Part shown: one piece after another, positions 1-9,186 of the stretch
Layout of the letters: each line of letters opens with the position of its first letter
Numbering within the stretch: the stretch's first letter is position 1
Source: Serratia sp. DD3
GTDB taxonomy: Bacteria; Pseudomonadota; Gammaproteobacteria; Enterobacterales; Enterobacteriaceae
Reading direction: 5' to 3'
Length of the DNA: 64,000 nucleotides
NCBI RefSeq assembly: GCF_000496755.2
Contig: NZ_AYKS02000044.1
Span: 39,239 to 103,238, forward strand
The notes under the pieces: model-generated
What the model was told of the DNA's origin: nothing
The model's input: the letters and a program-made list of their open reading frames with translations, nothing else
Database searches by the model: none
Program-made: the position numbers and the translations under genes

Positions 1-548
1 GTTTTTGTATCATTCCAGCCCCACGACTGGAGCACCTCAAAAGCTTCTGAAATTGTGATCAGCATCACATCATTATTATTCTGTGACAGCATGCCCCGCA
101 GATTTTCATCCGGAAATTCCTGCGTATTTCGTAAAACAGGGTAGTCAGGGACAAAACCAGATTCTGTTTTCTCACCTGTAAGATAGGACGGTGGGTTTGC
201 GCTTTTGGCAGTCTGAGCATGCTGTTCTGGCTCAGCAGAGACTGATGCTCTCTGAGGAGCATGATAAGGCCCATGTGACATAAAGGTCTGCGAGGGGATA
301 AAAAATGCCTTACACGGACAGGTTGAACGGCTGTACAGCGTGCTCGCAGCATAACTTCCATGAATGATCTCGCCCGGATAACCTCCCCCCACGCTGTAAG
401 TCCCGGGGTGCTTGCCGCAGGACACCGGGCTACCGTTCACTGCGACATAGTTGTTATTTTTACCTATTTTTTTTTCGGGACGTCCGTTCAGAACACTGCC
501 GCCACAACTGGTCTTGTCCCCCTTCACTATCCAATATCCGAATCCCAT
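1..548 (-). CDS. PAAR-domain protein, probable T6SS effector (3' end off window)
   Basis: The reading frame starts at ATG 548-546 and stays open to the left edge, so 182 codons are visible and the C-terminus is missing. The N-terminal ~85 residues look like a PAAR spike-tip domain: they begin GYWIVKGDKTSCGG and contain repeated Gly-Asp, Ser-Cys-Gly and Pro-Cys-Lys elements (GSPVSCGKHP, STCPCKAFFIPS). PAAR proteins cap the VgrG spike of type VI secretion systems, and longer ones carry a C-terminal effector domain. Here a Pro/Ser/Glu-rich linker (about residues 88-125) leads into an unrecognised domain cut by the window. The start overlaps the stop of the upstream PAAR-like gene (TAATG), so the two are probably translationally coupled. 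The effector activity cannot be read from this fragment. Confidence 0.72.
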   Translation of the reverse strand, partial: MGFGYWIVKGDKTSCGGSVLNGRPEKKIGKNNNYVAVNGSPVSCGKHPGTYSVGGGYPGEIIHGSYAASTLYSRSTCPCKAFFIPSQTFMSHGPYHAPQRASVSAEPEQHAQTAKSANPPSYLTGEKTESGFVPDYPVLRNTQEFPDENLRGMLSQNNNDVMLITISEAFEVLQSWGWNDTK

Positions 549-1042
549 TATTTACACTCCGGCACGGGAACCAGAAAATCATCCGGCAGGGGTTCGCAAT
601 TGTCCCACTGTGCTAGCAGAACATCAGGCAGAGGCGTACTGATAATCTCATCGCCGTTATCAAGTCGGCTGCCAACAAGCGCAAAAGATACACCGTCCCC
701 GTTCATAGCCGCATACCCGGATCCGGAGATAATACGGGCACGTGAACCATCAGGATAAATAACGAAGTCCCCGACCATCGCCCGGCTCAGTACACGGCCG
801 TCTGGAAGATGAAATTGATCGTCAGCACTGCCTTGTTCAATTAGCCCCCCCTGACGACTAAGAGCTCCGTCCGTAGCAAAACGCCAGATGCCCTCCAGAG
901 TGCAGGGGGCCATTTCCCTGATATGTTCTTCAAACACGGTTCGCTGTTCTTCGCCCATTTGAGCCATTTCCGCCGCAGAGTAAGGCGCTTTCATCTGAGC
1001 AATCAGCTCACGGGTGATATCGTTGGTGTACTGCTTTTCCAT
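548..1042 (-). CDS. PAAR-like protein, T6SS-associated (164 aa)
   Basis: Residues ~75-140 have a PAAR-like pattern: a Val-Gly-Asp turn, a Pro-Asp-Gly step (DFVIYPDGSRARIISG), then SFALVGSRLDNGDEI, resembling the paired beta-hairpins that fold into the conical PAAR tip. The N-terminal ~70 residues are helical and charged and are not recognised. The start at 1042 has an AAGGGA ribosome site just upstream. The stop overlaps the start of the next PAAR gene by one base, so the pair forms one transcription unit. It may be an adaptor or chaperone-like partner for the neighbouring effector, or a second spike tip. Both roles are inference; the PAAR likeness is seen by eye only. Confidence 0.6.
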   Translation of the reverse strand: MEKQYTNDITRELIAQMKAPYSAAEMAQMGEEQRTVFEEHIREMAPCTLEGIWRFATDGALSRQGGLIEQGSADDQFHLPDGRVLSRAMVGDFVIYPDGSRARIISGSGYAAMNGDGVSFALVGSRLDNGDEIISTPLPDVLLAQWDNCEPLPDDFLVPVPECK

Positions 1043-1264
1043 GCTGTTCCCTTGTACGTTTGAGTTTGTAAAATCACCTCATAATGTCCCGGACTGGATT
1101 AAACCCAAATCACCGCTACATGTCGTCAAATCGCAGCTTCGCTTCCACTGGGCATTGTTGGATGCAGCTTTTGATGAGAACGGTAATCAAATTATACCGC
1201 TCTTGGCCCATGTAACTGGAAACGTTGCAGGTCTTGAGAAGCTGTTGGGTCGTTGTGGTTGGCG

Positions 1265-1555
1265 TTAGAAGTCTATACGATTGAAGATATTCCTTTTCTT
1301 GTTAGCATCAGCAAAGCTGGCGGCCAGTGCCTGGTTTGCCCCCTTACCACCGGGGCACAACGTATTGCTGGTGGCCATTATCGACGCCCCACCATGATAA
1401 CGTTGAATAACGCCCTTTTCAGCCAACTCACTTAAGTCTTTACGAATGGTTTCTTTGGAAATAAAAAAGAACCTGGCCAAGTAATTAACACTCAAACTTT
1501 CATTTTTATCCAACAACCCCAGAATGACTTCCTGCCTTTTCTCTCTAAACATCAT
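1265..1555 (-). pseudogene. DeoR-family regulator N-terminus fused to a ribokinase-like fragment
   Basis: From ATG 1555-1553 (GGAAAGAG upstream) the first ~58 residues are a DeoR-type winged-helix domain: FREKRQEVILGLL, then SKETIRKDLSELAEKG and RYHGGAS. A DeoR regulator should continue for about 190 more residues as a sugar-phosphate sensor domain. Here the frame passes within ten residues into PGGKGANQALAAS, the N-terminal signature of PfkB/ribokinase sugar kinases, and stops ~18 codons later. The simplest reading is an internal deletion that fused two neighbouring genes of a sugar-utilisation locus, leaving a 96-residue relic. It could still bind DNA, but with no sensor domain it is unlikely to regulate normally. 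Confidence 0.65.
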
Positions 1556-1716
1556 AATAAAACTCTTTCCACCAGATAATAACCAGATGTAATAATAAAA
1601 AAGTGACAACACTCATGTATTGTTATAGAAAACGGAAGTAAACGGAAGCCAAAATAAATCATTCATTTAAATGATAAATAAATAATATTCATTCTGATTT
1701 TGGATGGATAATAAAA

Positions 1717-1844
1717 TATACTCTAAATAATTCGAGTTGCTTGTAGGCGGCAACTGAGCGAATCCCTAGGAGCATAGCTAACTATGTGACTAGGGTGAAC
1801 GAGGGAAGCCAACAACCAAGCAGCTTAAAGTATGACGAGTATAT
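1717..1844. repeat. Interspersed repeat, full-length copy 1
   Basis: This block of about 128 bp runs from TATACTCTAAATAATTCGAG to GTATGACGAGTATA. A closely similar block lies at 17912-18038, and partial or modified versions are at 17685-17795, 40963-41070 and 50096-50240. The ends are imperfect inverted repeats and the middle contains CTATGTGACTAGGGTGA, so a folded RNA or palindromic DNA is likely. This copy ends just 3 bp beyond the stop codon of the LysR-type gene and may serve as its terminator. It has no coding capacity. Confidence 0.75.
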
Positions 1845-1847
1845 TAT

Positions 1848-2744
1848 CTATAACGTCTGCTCATTAATATGAGTGCTGACATAATCGAGAAAACAGGTAA
1901 TGCGTGCCGCTAGTGGGGTATTACGGTAATAGACAGCATTGATCGGCTGCCGTACTACCAGCGTTTCTTCCGTCAATAGTGGGATCAACCGCCCAGCTTG
2001 CTGATCTTGCCGCGTCATAAAATCAGCCAACCGCACAATGCCCACACCACATAGCGCCAGTTGCCGTAGCGTTTCACCACTGGATGCCGATAAGGTGGGG
2101 GTTATGGTAAAGAACTCCGCCTGATGATTACGTAGCGGCCACTGGTTAAGTGATTCAGGTTGGGTAAAGCCCAATAAACAGTGGTGGCTCAAGGCTTCTA
2201 CACTGTGCGGAGTGCCACAACGGGCAAGGTAATCCGGGCTGGCAAGAATGCGTACCTGGCTGGTGCCCAGCAAACGAGCATGGATGGTGGAGTCACGCAA
2301 TATGCCGATACGAATGGCAATGTCGGTGCGTTTTTCCACTAAGTCGATAATCCGGTTATCGGTATTCAGTTCTAACTCAATCTGCGGGAAATTTTGCCGA
2401 AAACCCGGTACCAGCGGCACGATCACATGTTCCATAAAGGGGGCCGCTGCATTAACTCGCAAGCGGCCTGCCGGGATCTGGCGGCGTAGTGCCATTTGCT
2501 CTTCGGCATGATCCACAGCGTTAATAATCTCTCGCGCATGGACTAAAAAACTTTGCCCTTCTTCGGTCATGGTCAGGCGGCGGGTGGTACGGCGTAATAA
2601 GGTGGTATCGAGTTTTTTTTCCAAACGGCTAAGGGCACGGCTGATGCCAGAGGTGGTCTGCCCCAACAATTCAGCAGCCGCAGTAACCGAGCCACTGTCG
2701 ACTACCGTCGTGTAAGCTAATAACTCTTCAAGCGTGATTTTCAT
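1848..2744 (-). CDS. LysR-family transcriptional regulator
   Basis: This 298-residue protein has normal LysR length. Residues 1-60 form the winged helix-turn-helix (SVTAAAELLGQTTSGISRAL), followed by the linker helix and a periplasmic-binding-protein-like effector domain from about residue 88 (GRLRVNAAAPFMEHVIVPLV). The ligand is unknown. The sequence pattern is of the YafC/CrgA-like branch, which often regulates a divergent oxidoreductase or efflux gene, but no divergent gene is present here. ATG 2744 was chosen over the in-frame GTG at 2753 because GGGTGGGG lies just before it. The gene sits between an interspersed repeat and parE, on the same strand as parE, 75 bp away, and may be co-transcribed with it. 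Confidence 0.85.
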   Translation of the reverse strand: MKITLEELLAYTTVVDSGSVTAAAELLGQTTSGISRALSRLEKKLDTTLLRRTTRRLTMTEEGQSFLVHAREIINAVDHAEEQMALRRQIPAGRLRVNAAAPFMEHVIVPLVPGFRQNFPQIELELNTDNRIIDLVEKRTDIAIRIGILRDSTIHARLLGTSQVRILASPDYLARCGTPHSVEALSHHCLLGFTQPESLNQWPLRNHQAEFFTITPTLSASSGETLRQLALCGVGIVRLADFMTRQDQQAGRLIPLLTEETLVVRQPINAVYYRNTPLAARITCFLDYVSTHINEQTL

Positions 2745-2819
2745 ACGCCCCACCCTGGGTTACCGGGTTCAGTCACCCTTGCCACTTGAACAGCAACGGA
2801 GAGACCGCCCCCACCAGCA

Positions 2820-4721
<1,902 letters not shown>

Positions 4722-4741
4722 TTATTTTCGTGGTTAAGGTT

Positions 4742-5317
4742 TCACAGCCCCAAAAAATCCACAATCTGTGGGAAGTAGTGCTCGAAACCGACAAAAGCAT
4801 GATTGCCACCCGATTCTACTGTTTGGCGACAGGCACTGTAATAAGCCACTGCCTGACCATAATCGAGCACTTCATCGCCGGTTTGCTGCAGCAACCAGAT
4901 TAAATCTGGCGACTCTAAAGGTTCAATCTGCATCACTTTCAGATCGTAAATATGGCGTGACTCTAACACATATTGCTGCCCGGTGTAGGGGTTCTCGTTA
5001 ACCCCAAGATAGTCAATCAGCAACTCAAAGGGCTTCACTGCCGGGTTGACCACCACCGCTGGCAGAACAAAACATTGTGATAACCAGGTGGCATAGTAAC
5101 CCCCTAACGAAGAGCCGACGATCCCCATCGTCTGCCCTGCACGCGACATGACCATATCTTCGAGGATCTCTGCCGCATCGGCTGGATAAGCTGGCAACTG
5201 AGGTACCAGCATCTCGATATCAGGGTGATGCTCTGCCAGCCAGGCTTTCAATGAACTCGCTTTGGCAGAGAGCGGGGAACTGTTAAAACCGTGCAAATAG
5301 AGTAGTGTTGAAGACAT
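4742..5317 (-). CDS. yqiA: Esterase YqiA (alpha/beta hydrolase)
   Basis: This 191-residue small alpha/beta hydrolase of the UPF0227 family has esterase activity on short acyl and CoA thioesters in the E. coli homologue. It opens with [11 protein letters not shown] (oxyanion-hole HG motif). The nucleophile elbow is GSSLGG near residue 70, the likely acid is in DEVLDYGQA, and the His is in [10 protein letters not shown] near 174. Its first base is shared with the last base of cpdA, implying coupled translation in a cpdA-yqiA-parE unit. The physiological substrate is not known. Confidence 0.93.
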   Translation of the reverse strand: MSSTLLYLHGFNSSPLSAKASSLKAWLAEHHPDIEMLVPQLPAYPADAAEILEDMVMSRAGQTMGIVGSSLGGYYATWLSQCFVLPAVVVNPAVKPFELLIDYLGVNENPYTGQQYVLESRHIYDLKVMQIEPLESPDLIWLLQQTGDEVLDYGQAVAYYSACRQTVESGGNHAFVGFEHYFPQIVDFLGL

Positions 5318-6144
5318 CAGTAACCGTCCGAATCCATATCGGGGCGGAAATCATCGTTCTCCAGCCGGAATACCTGGGTTTCCACCCGGCCATCCGGCAG
5401 TAGATCAAGATAGCGCCAACCAGGAGAAACCGCATCAATAGTAAAATTAGTACAATGCGGTTTGAATTGCACACATGTGGAGGGGGAGGCCAATAACCGC
5501 CGCCCATACCAATCCAGATCCAACTCCTGATGGATATGCCCACACAATAAGGTATTGACCTTAGGGTAGCGCAACAAAATAGCCGCCAGCACGTGCGGGT
5601 TGCGCAGGCCATGTTGATCGAGCCAAGTACAGCCTGAGGGTAACGGATGGTGATGCAGTAGCAACAGGGTATAACGTTCAGGATACGCCTGCAGACAGCG
5701 TTCCATCCACCCCAACTGATACTCGCTCAACTCACCGTGAGGCACACCGAACACCTGGCTATCCAGTAACAGAATTTGCCAGTGCTCACCCACCAGTACC
5801 TGCTTGGAGGGTGAAATAGCCGCCTCAGCCAGCGCACACACCATGGCGGGTTGAAAATCATGATTACCCGGAAGCCAAACACAAGGCACTGGCAAACGTT
5901 TCATGCCCGCAGCAAAGTGCTGATATGCTTCCAACGAATGGTCCTGTGCCAAGTCTCCCGTCGCTACCACCAAATCATATTCACACTGCTGTGCGATGAC
6001 AGCATCCAGCACGGCGTGATAACTGGAATAAGTGTTAATGCCAAGCAAAGTCTCACTCTGGCTGGCAAAAAGGTGAGTATCAGTTATTTGTAAAATCCTG
6101 ACCTTGGCCCCACCAGCCACAGGCAGTCTAAACAGGCTTTCCAA
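5317..6144 (-). CDS. cpdA: 3',5'-cyclic-AMP phosphodiesterase
   Basis: CpdA hydrolyses cAMP to AMP and so lowers CRP activity; it is an Fe/Mn-dependent class III phosphodiesterase in the cytoplasm. At 275 residues it has full family length. The calcineurin-like metal ligands are all present: DTH at 22-24, GD at 63-64, GNHD at 93-96, a His run near 165 and GHIH near 205. It sits between yqiB and yqiA, the conserved order, with a one-base overlap with yqiA and a 72-bp gap to yqiB. Confidence 0.95.
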   Translation of the reverse strand: MESLFRLPVAGGAKVRILQITDTHLFASQSETLLGINTYSSYHAVLDAVIAQQCEYDLVVATGDLAQDHSLEAYQHFAAGMKRLPVPCVWLPGNHDFQPAMVCALAEAAISPSKQVLVGEHWQILLLDSQVFGVPHGELSEYQLGWMERCLQAYPERYTLLLLHHHPLPSGCTWLDQHGLRNPHVLAAILLRYPKVNTLLCGHIHQELDLDWYGRRLLASPSTCVQFKPHCTNFTIDAVSPGWRYLDLLPDGRVETQVFRLENDDFRPDMDSDGY

Positions 6145-6216
6145 ATGGTGTCCTTTACTATTTCAGTCTCTCTATACCCGTCGCCATTCAAGCTGCAGCC
6201 TAAACCCCACAGGGTA

Positions 6217-6642
6217 CTAAATAACCTGAACCGTCATCTCTCCATGCGCTAAACAGTAACGCAGCCAATCAGCAAGAAACTGGTTAATTTGATGCTTTTC
6301 ATCACGTTGATGTAACTTTTTATTCGGATAATCATAACTCGCTTTAAACCGATAGATCTGCTGGCTGGAACACACTTCCGCAACCATTGCATCATAATAT
6401 AGCCGAACCGTCATCCTCGGCAGGCTCCAACTGTTGACTGCGGGCTGGACCTGCTCAATCTGCACTAAAGAGGTATAACGTGTACTTTCCATAATAGTCA
6501 AACGGTAGTGAACGCCATTAACCTGATAAGTAACGCTTTCATCAACTTCATCGTTATGTGGCAGCAAACGCCGCAATTGTGCGAAATTCATCGCGCACAA
6601 TCTCATCATTTCAGGAAAATCAGGGGTATAGCGCTTTTGCAT
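6217..6642 (-). CDS. yqiB: DUF1249 family protein YqiB
   Basis: This 141-residue cytoplasmic protein matches YqiB in length and place. It begins [16 protein letters not shown] and carries the conserved Arg/Tyr/Asp-rich core ([25 protein letters not shown]). No catalytic motif is apparent and the function of the family is not established. Its start codon follows the nudF stop directly, so it is expressed in the nudF-yqiB-cpdA-yqiA run. Confidence 0.92.
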   Translation of the reverse strand: MQKRYTPDFPEMMRLCAMNFAQLRRLLPHNDEVDESVTYQVNGVHYRLTIMESTRYTSLVQIEQVQPAVNSWSLPRMTVRLYYDAMVAEVCSSQQIYRFKASYDYPNKKLHQRDEKHQINQFLADWLRYCLAHGEMTVQVI

Positions 6643-7275
6643 TTAGTTGTTCCATTCCGCTTTTAGCTGTTGATGGTGTAATGCCAACCACTGCAATGCA
6701 ATCACTGAGGCCGCATTATCAATCACCCCTTCTTCAACCCAACGGTAAGCTTGCTCACGGCTGACCACATGAACGCGAATATCTTCATTCTCTTCAGGCA
6801 ACCCGTGGATCCCTTCAGCCATTAGGGCATCCACTTCGCCGACCATAATCGACAAACGCTCACTGGTCCCCCCTGGGCTTGCCAGATAATTCAATACCGG
6901 TTTGCAGCGCCCAACCACCACACCCGCCTCTTCTAACGCTTCACGGCGGCAAACCTCTTCAACACTTTCCCCGGCTTCAATGATACCGGCCACCATTTCC
7001 AGTAGCCATGGAGTTTCAGACGTCTCAATGGCGGCGATACGTATCTGTTCAATCAACACCACCTCGTCTCTTACCGGATCATAAGGTAACAAGACTGCCG
7101 CATGACCACGCTCTAAAATTTCGCGTGTTACCTCACCACTCATTTCACCATTGAACAGGCGATGGCGAAACCGATATAAATTAAGGGAAAAAAAACCTCG
7201 GTATAGCGTCTCTCGTGCAATAATTTCTACCTCTTTCTTACCGAGAGTAACGGGGGAAGGTTGTGAACGGTTCAT
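6643..7275 (-). CDS. nudF: ADP-ribose pyrophosphatase (Nudix)
   Basis: NudF hydrolyses ADP-ribose to AMP and ribose 5-phosphate, removing a reactive metabolite. The 210-residue protein carries a complete Nudix box GX5EX7REUXEEXGU at residues 97-119, with Gly97, Glu103, Arg111, Glu112, Glu115 and Glu116 in place. A conserved PGGTSER element lies downstream. It is the first gene of the minus-strand run and is transcribed divergently from tolC. Confidence 0.95.
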   Translation of the reverse strand: MNRSQPSPVTLGKKEVEIIARETLYRGFFSLNLYRFRHRLFNGEMSGEVTREILERGHAAVLLPYDPVRDEVVLIEQIRIAAIETSETPWLLEMVAGIIEAGESVEEVCRREALEEAGVVVGRCKPVLNYLASPGGTSERLSIMVGEVDALMAEGIHGLPEENEDIRVHVVSREQAYRWVEEGVIDNAASVIALQWLALHHQQLKAEWNN

Positions 7276-7616
7276 GTGCCAATTCTCCTGTGCAATGATG
7301 CTAAGCTATGTTGGTAACAGAAACAGTAGGGCTATCCTGCCCTACTTTATGCTAGATTGTGAACCATGATATGCAGATGATACCGATGCAAACAGCCAAG
7401 TGTCAGTTAACCTGGCAGCGAGAAAAGTAAAAGTTCTGTCAGATGGCACATTAAGTCACATTAAGTAAACTACAGTCTCTGCTAGAATTGGCAACTATTC
7501 GTCTATCGTCAGCACTAACGTATCTCGAACTGATACAAGTAGCAGTTCTACAACAAACTCATGAGAGTTCACCTGTTATTTGAGATCGCCATATTGCTGC
7601 ACAACAAGGAATGCAA
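7276..7616. promoter_or_regulatory. Divergent nudF/tolC promoter region
   Basis: This 341-bp gene-free stretch must hold the promoters of both nudF (minus) and tolC (plus). A perfect tandem 10-mer, CACATTAAGTCACATTAAGT, lies at about 7448-7467 and could be a regulator or RNA-polymerase site. In E. coli tolC is activated here by MarA/SoxS/Rob and PhoP. I could not place a mar-box with confidence. The AAGGA at 7606-7610 touches the ATG at 7611 and is correctly spaced for the ATG at 7617, which decides the tolC start. Confidence 0.6.
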
Positions 7617-9044
7617 ATGAAAAAACTGCTCCCCTTTATTATCGGCCTGAGCCTGAGCGGCTTTAGTACCATGAGTTCAGCAGAAAACCTGCTACAAGTT
7701 TACAAACAGGCCAGGGAAAGTAACCCGGACCTGCGTAAAAGCGCCGCCGATCGTGATGCTGCCTATGAAGGTATCAATATTTCACGCAGCCCCTTGCTGC
7801 CGCAACTGGGACTCACCGCCGGGTATACGCATAACAGCGGTTTTCGTGATGCCAGCAATACCAACAGTAATACCACCGGCGGATCATTGGCGCTCACTCA
7901 GACCCTGTTTGACATGTCTAAATGGCGTGCCCTGACAATTCAGGAAAAAAGCGCCGGGATTACTGATGTCGCCTACCAAACCTCAGCCCAACAGTTGATA
8001 CTCAATACGGCGACAGCCTATTTTGACGTGCTACAAGCCATTGATTCGCTCTCTTTTACTCGGGCGAATAAATTGGCGGTTTACCGGACACTGGATCAAA
8101 CTACCCAACGTTTTAACGTCGGCTTGGTGGCAATTACCGATGTGCAAGACGCCCGTGCCAACTACGATACCGTTCTGGCCCAAGAAGTCACCGCACGTAA
8201 CAATCTTGATAACGCATTAGAAGCATTACGCCAAATCACCGGCACCTATTACGCGGAACTCTCTTCACTGGATACGGGCAAGTTCACCACCAAGCGCCCA
8301 GATGCCGTCAACAATCTGTTGAAACAGGCTGAAAACCGTAACCTGAATCTATTATCTGCCCGTCTGAGCCAGGATTTGGCGCGCGAACAGATTAAAGCGG
8401 CACAGACAGGCTATATGCCAACCGTTGATTTAACCGCCTCCAGTGGGATCACCAATACCCGAACTGGTGGTTCGCAAAACTACACACCTGACTCAGATAT
8501 TGGTCAGAACAAGATTGGGGTTAATCTCAGCGTGCCAATCTATAACGGTGGGATAACCAACGCCCAAGTACAACAGGCGCAGTACAATTTTGTCGGGGCC
8601 AGTGAGCAGTTGGAAAGTGCGCACCGCAGTGTGATACAAACGGTTCGTTCCTCTTTCAACAATATTTCTGCATCCATCAGTAGTATCAGTGCCTATAAGC
8701 AGGTAGAAGTCTCTGCCCAGAGCTCATTGGATGCAACAGAGGCCGGTTATGAGGTGGGAACACGGACGATTGTTGACGTGTTGAATGCCACTACAGCGCT
8801 GTATAACGCCAAGCAACAGCTTTCCAAGGCACGCTACGACTATCTGACCAATCAGTTGAGAATTCAATTGGCCCAGGGCACCTTGAATGAAAATGATCTG
8901 ATGATGTTGAACGGAGCTTTGGGCAAACCGATCTCAACCTCGCCAGAGGCGGTCGCACCCTCAACGGCTGAGCAAGATGCCTATGCCGCTGGTGCCACCA
9001 CCACCAGACCAGAAAACAGCCGCACCACCGCGCCAACCCGCTGA
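7617..9044 (+). CDS. tolC: Outer-membrane efflux channel TolC
   Basis: TolC forms the trimeric outer-membrane/periplasmic duct for drug efflux pumps and type I secretion. The 475-residue protein has a cleavable signal peptide (MKKLLPFIIGLSLSG to SSA/EN) and two homologous OEP repeats. These include LTQTLFDMSKWRAL and TQRFNVGLVAITDV in the first half and YNFVGASEQLESA and YEVGTRTIVDVLNA in the second. The C-terminus is Ala/Thr/Pro-rich and probably disordered. The start is set by the AAGGA at 7606-7610. A terminator follows. nudF is divergent, as in E. coli. Confidence 0.97.
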   Translation: MKKLLPFIIGLSLSGFSTMSSAENLLQVYKQARESNPDLRKSAADRDAAYEGINISRSPLLPQLGLTAGYTHNSGFRDASNTNSNTTGGSLALTQTLFDMSKWRALTIQEKSAGITDVAYQTSAQQLILNTATAYFDVLQAIDSLSFTRANKLAVYRTLDQTTQRFNVGLVAITDVQDARANYDTVLAQEVTARNNLDNALEALRQITGTYYAELSSLDTGKFTTKRPDAVNNLLKQAENRNLNLLSARLSQDLAREQIKAAQTGYMPTVDLTASSGITNTRTGGSQNYTPDSDIGQNKIGVNLSVPIYNGGITNAQVQQAQYNFVGASEQLESAHRSVIQTVRSSFNNISASISSISAYKQVEVSAQSSLDATEAGYEVGTRTIVDVLNATTALYNAKQQLSKARYDYLTNQLRIQLAQGTLNENDLMMLNGALGKPISTSPEAVAPSTAEQDAYAAGATTTRPENSRTTAPTR

Positions 9045-9055
9045 TCACCTCCATC

Positions 9056-9085
9056 ACGGGGCTAGCCTTGGCTAGCTCCGTTTTG
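9056..9085 (+). terminator. Rho-independent terminator of tolC
   Basis: ACGGGGCTAGCC (9056-9067) pairs with GGCTAGCTCCGT (9070-9081) with one G-U pair, and TTTT follows. It lies 12 bp after the tolC stop and separates tolC from dhaR. Confidence 0.85.
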
Positions 9086-9186
9086 TACTTTTTGCTTAGC
9101 CCTTTTTGCTTAATACGTTGCTGCCCTCATTCTACTATTCAGTGTTATTATTCTCCTCCGATGATTTCAAGGCTGGATAAGAACTG

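Noticed and set aside
1014..1268. Plus-strand frame of 84 codons before the DeoR remnant
   Set aside because: The tail (WALLDAAFDENGNQIIPLLA) looks protein-like, but the frame begins antisense in the PAAR-like gene, has no ribosome site and matches no family I know; at most a gene-end remnant.
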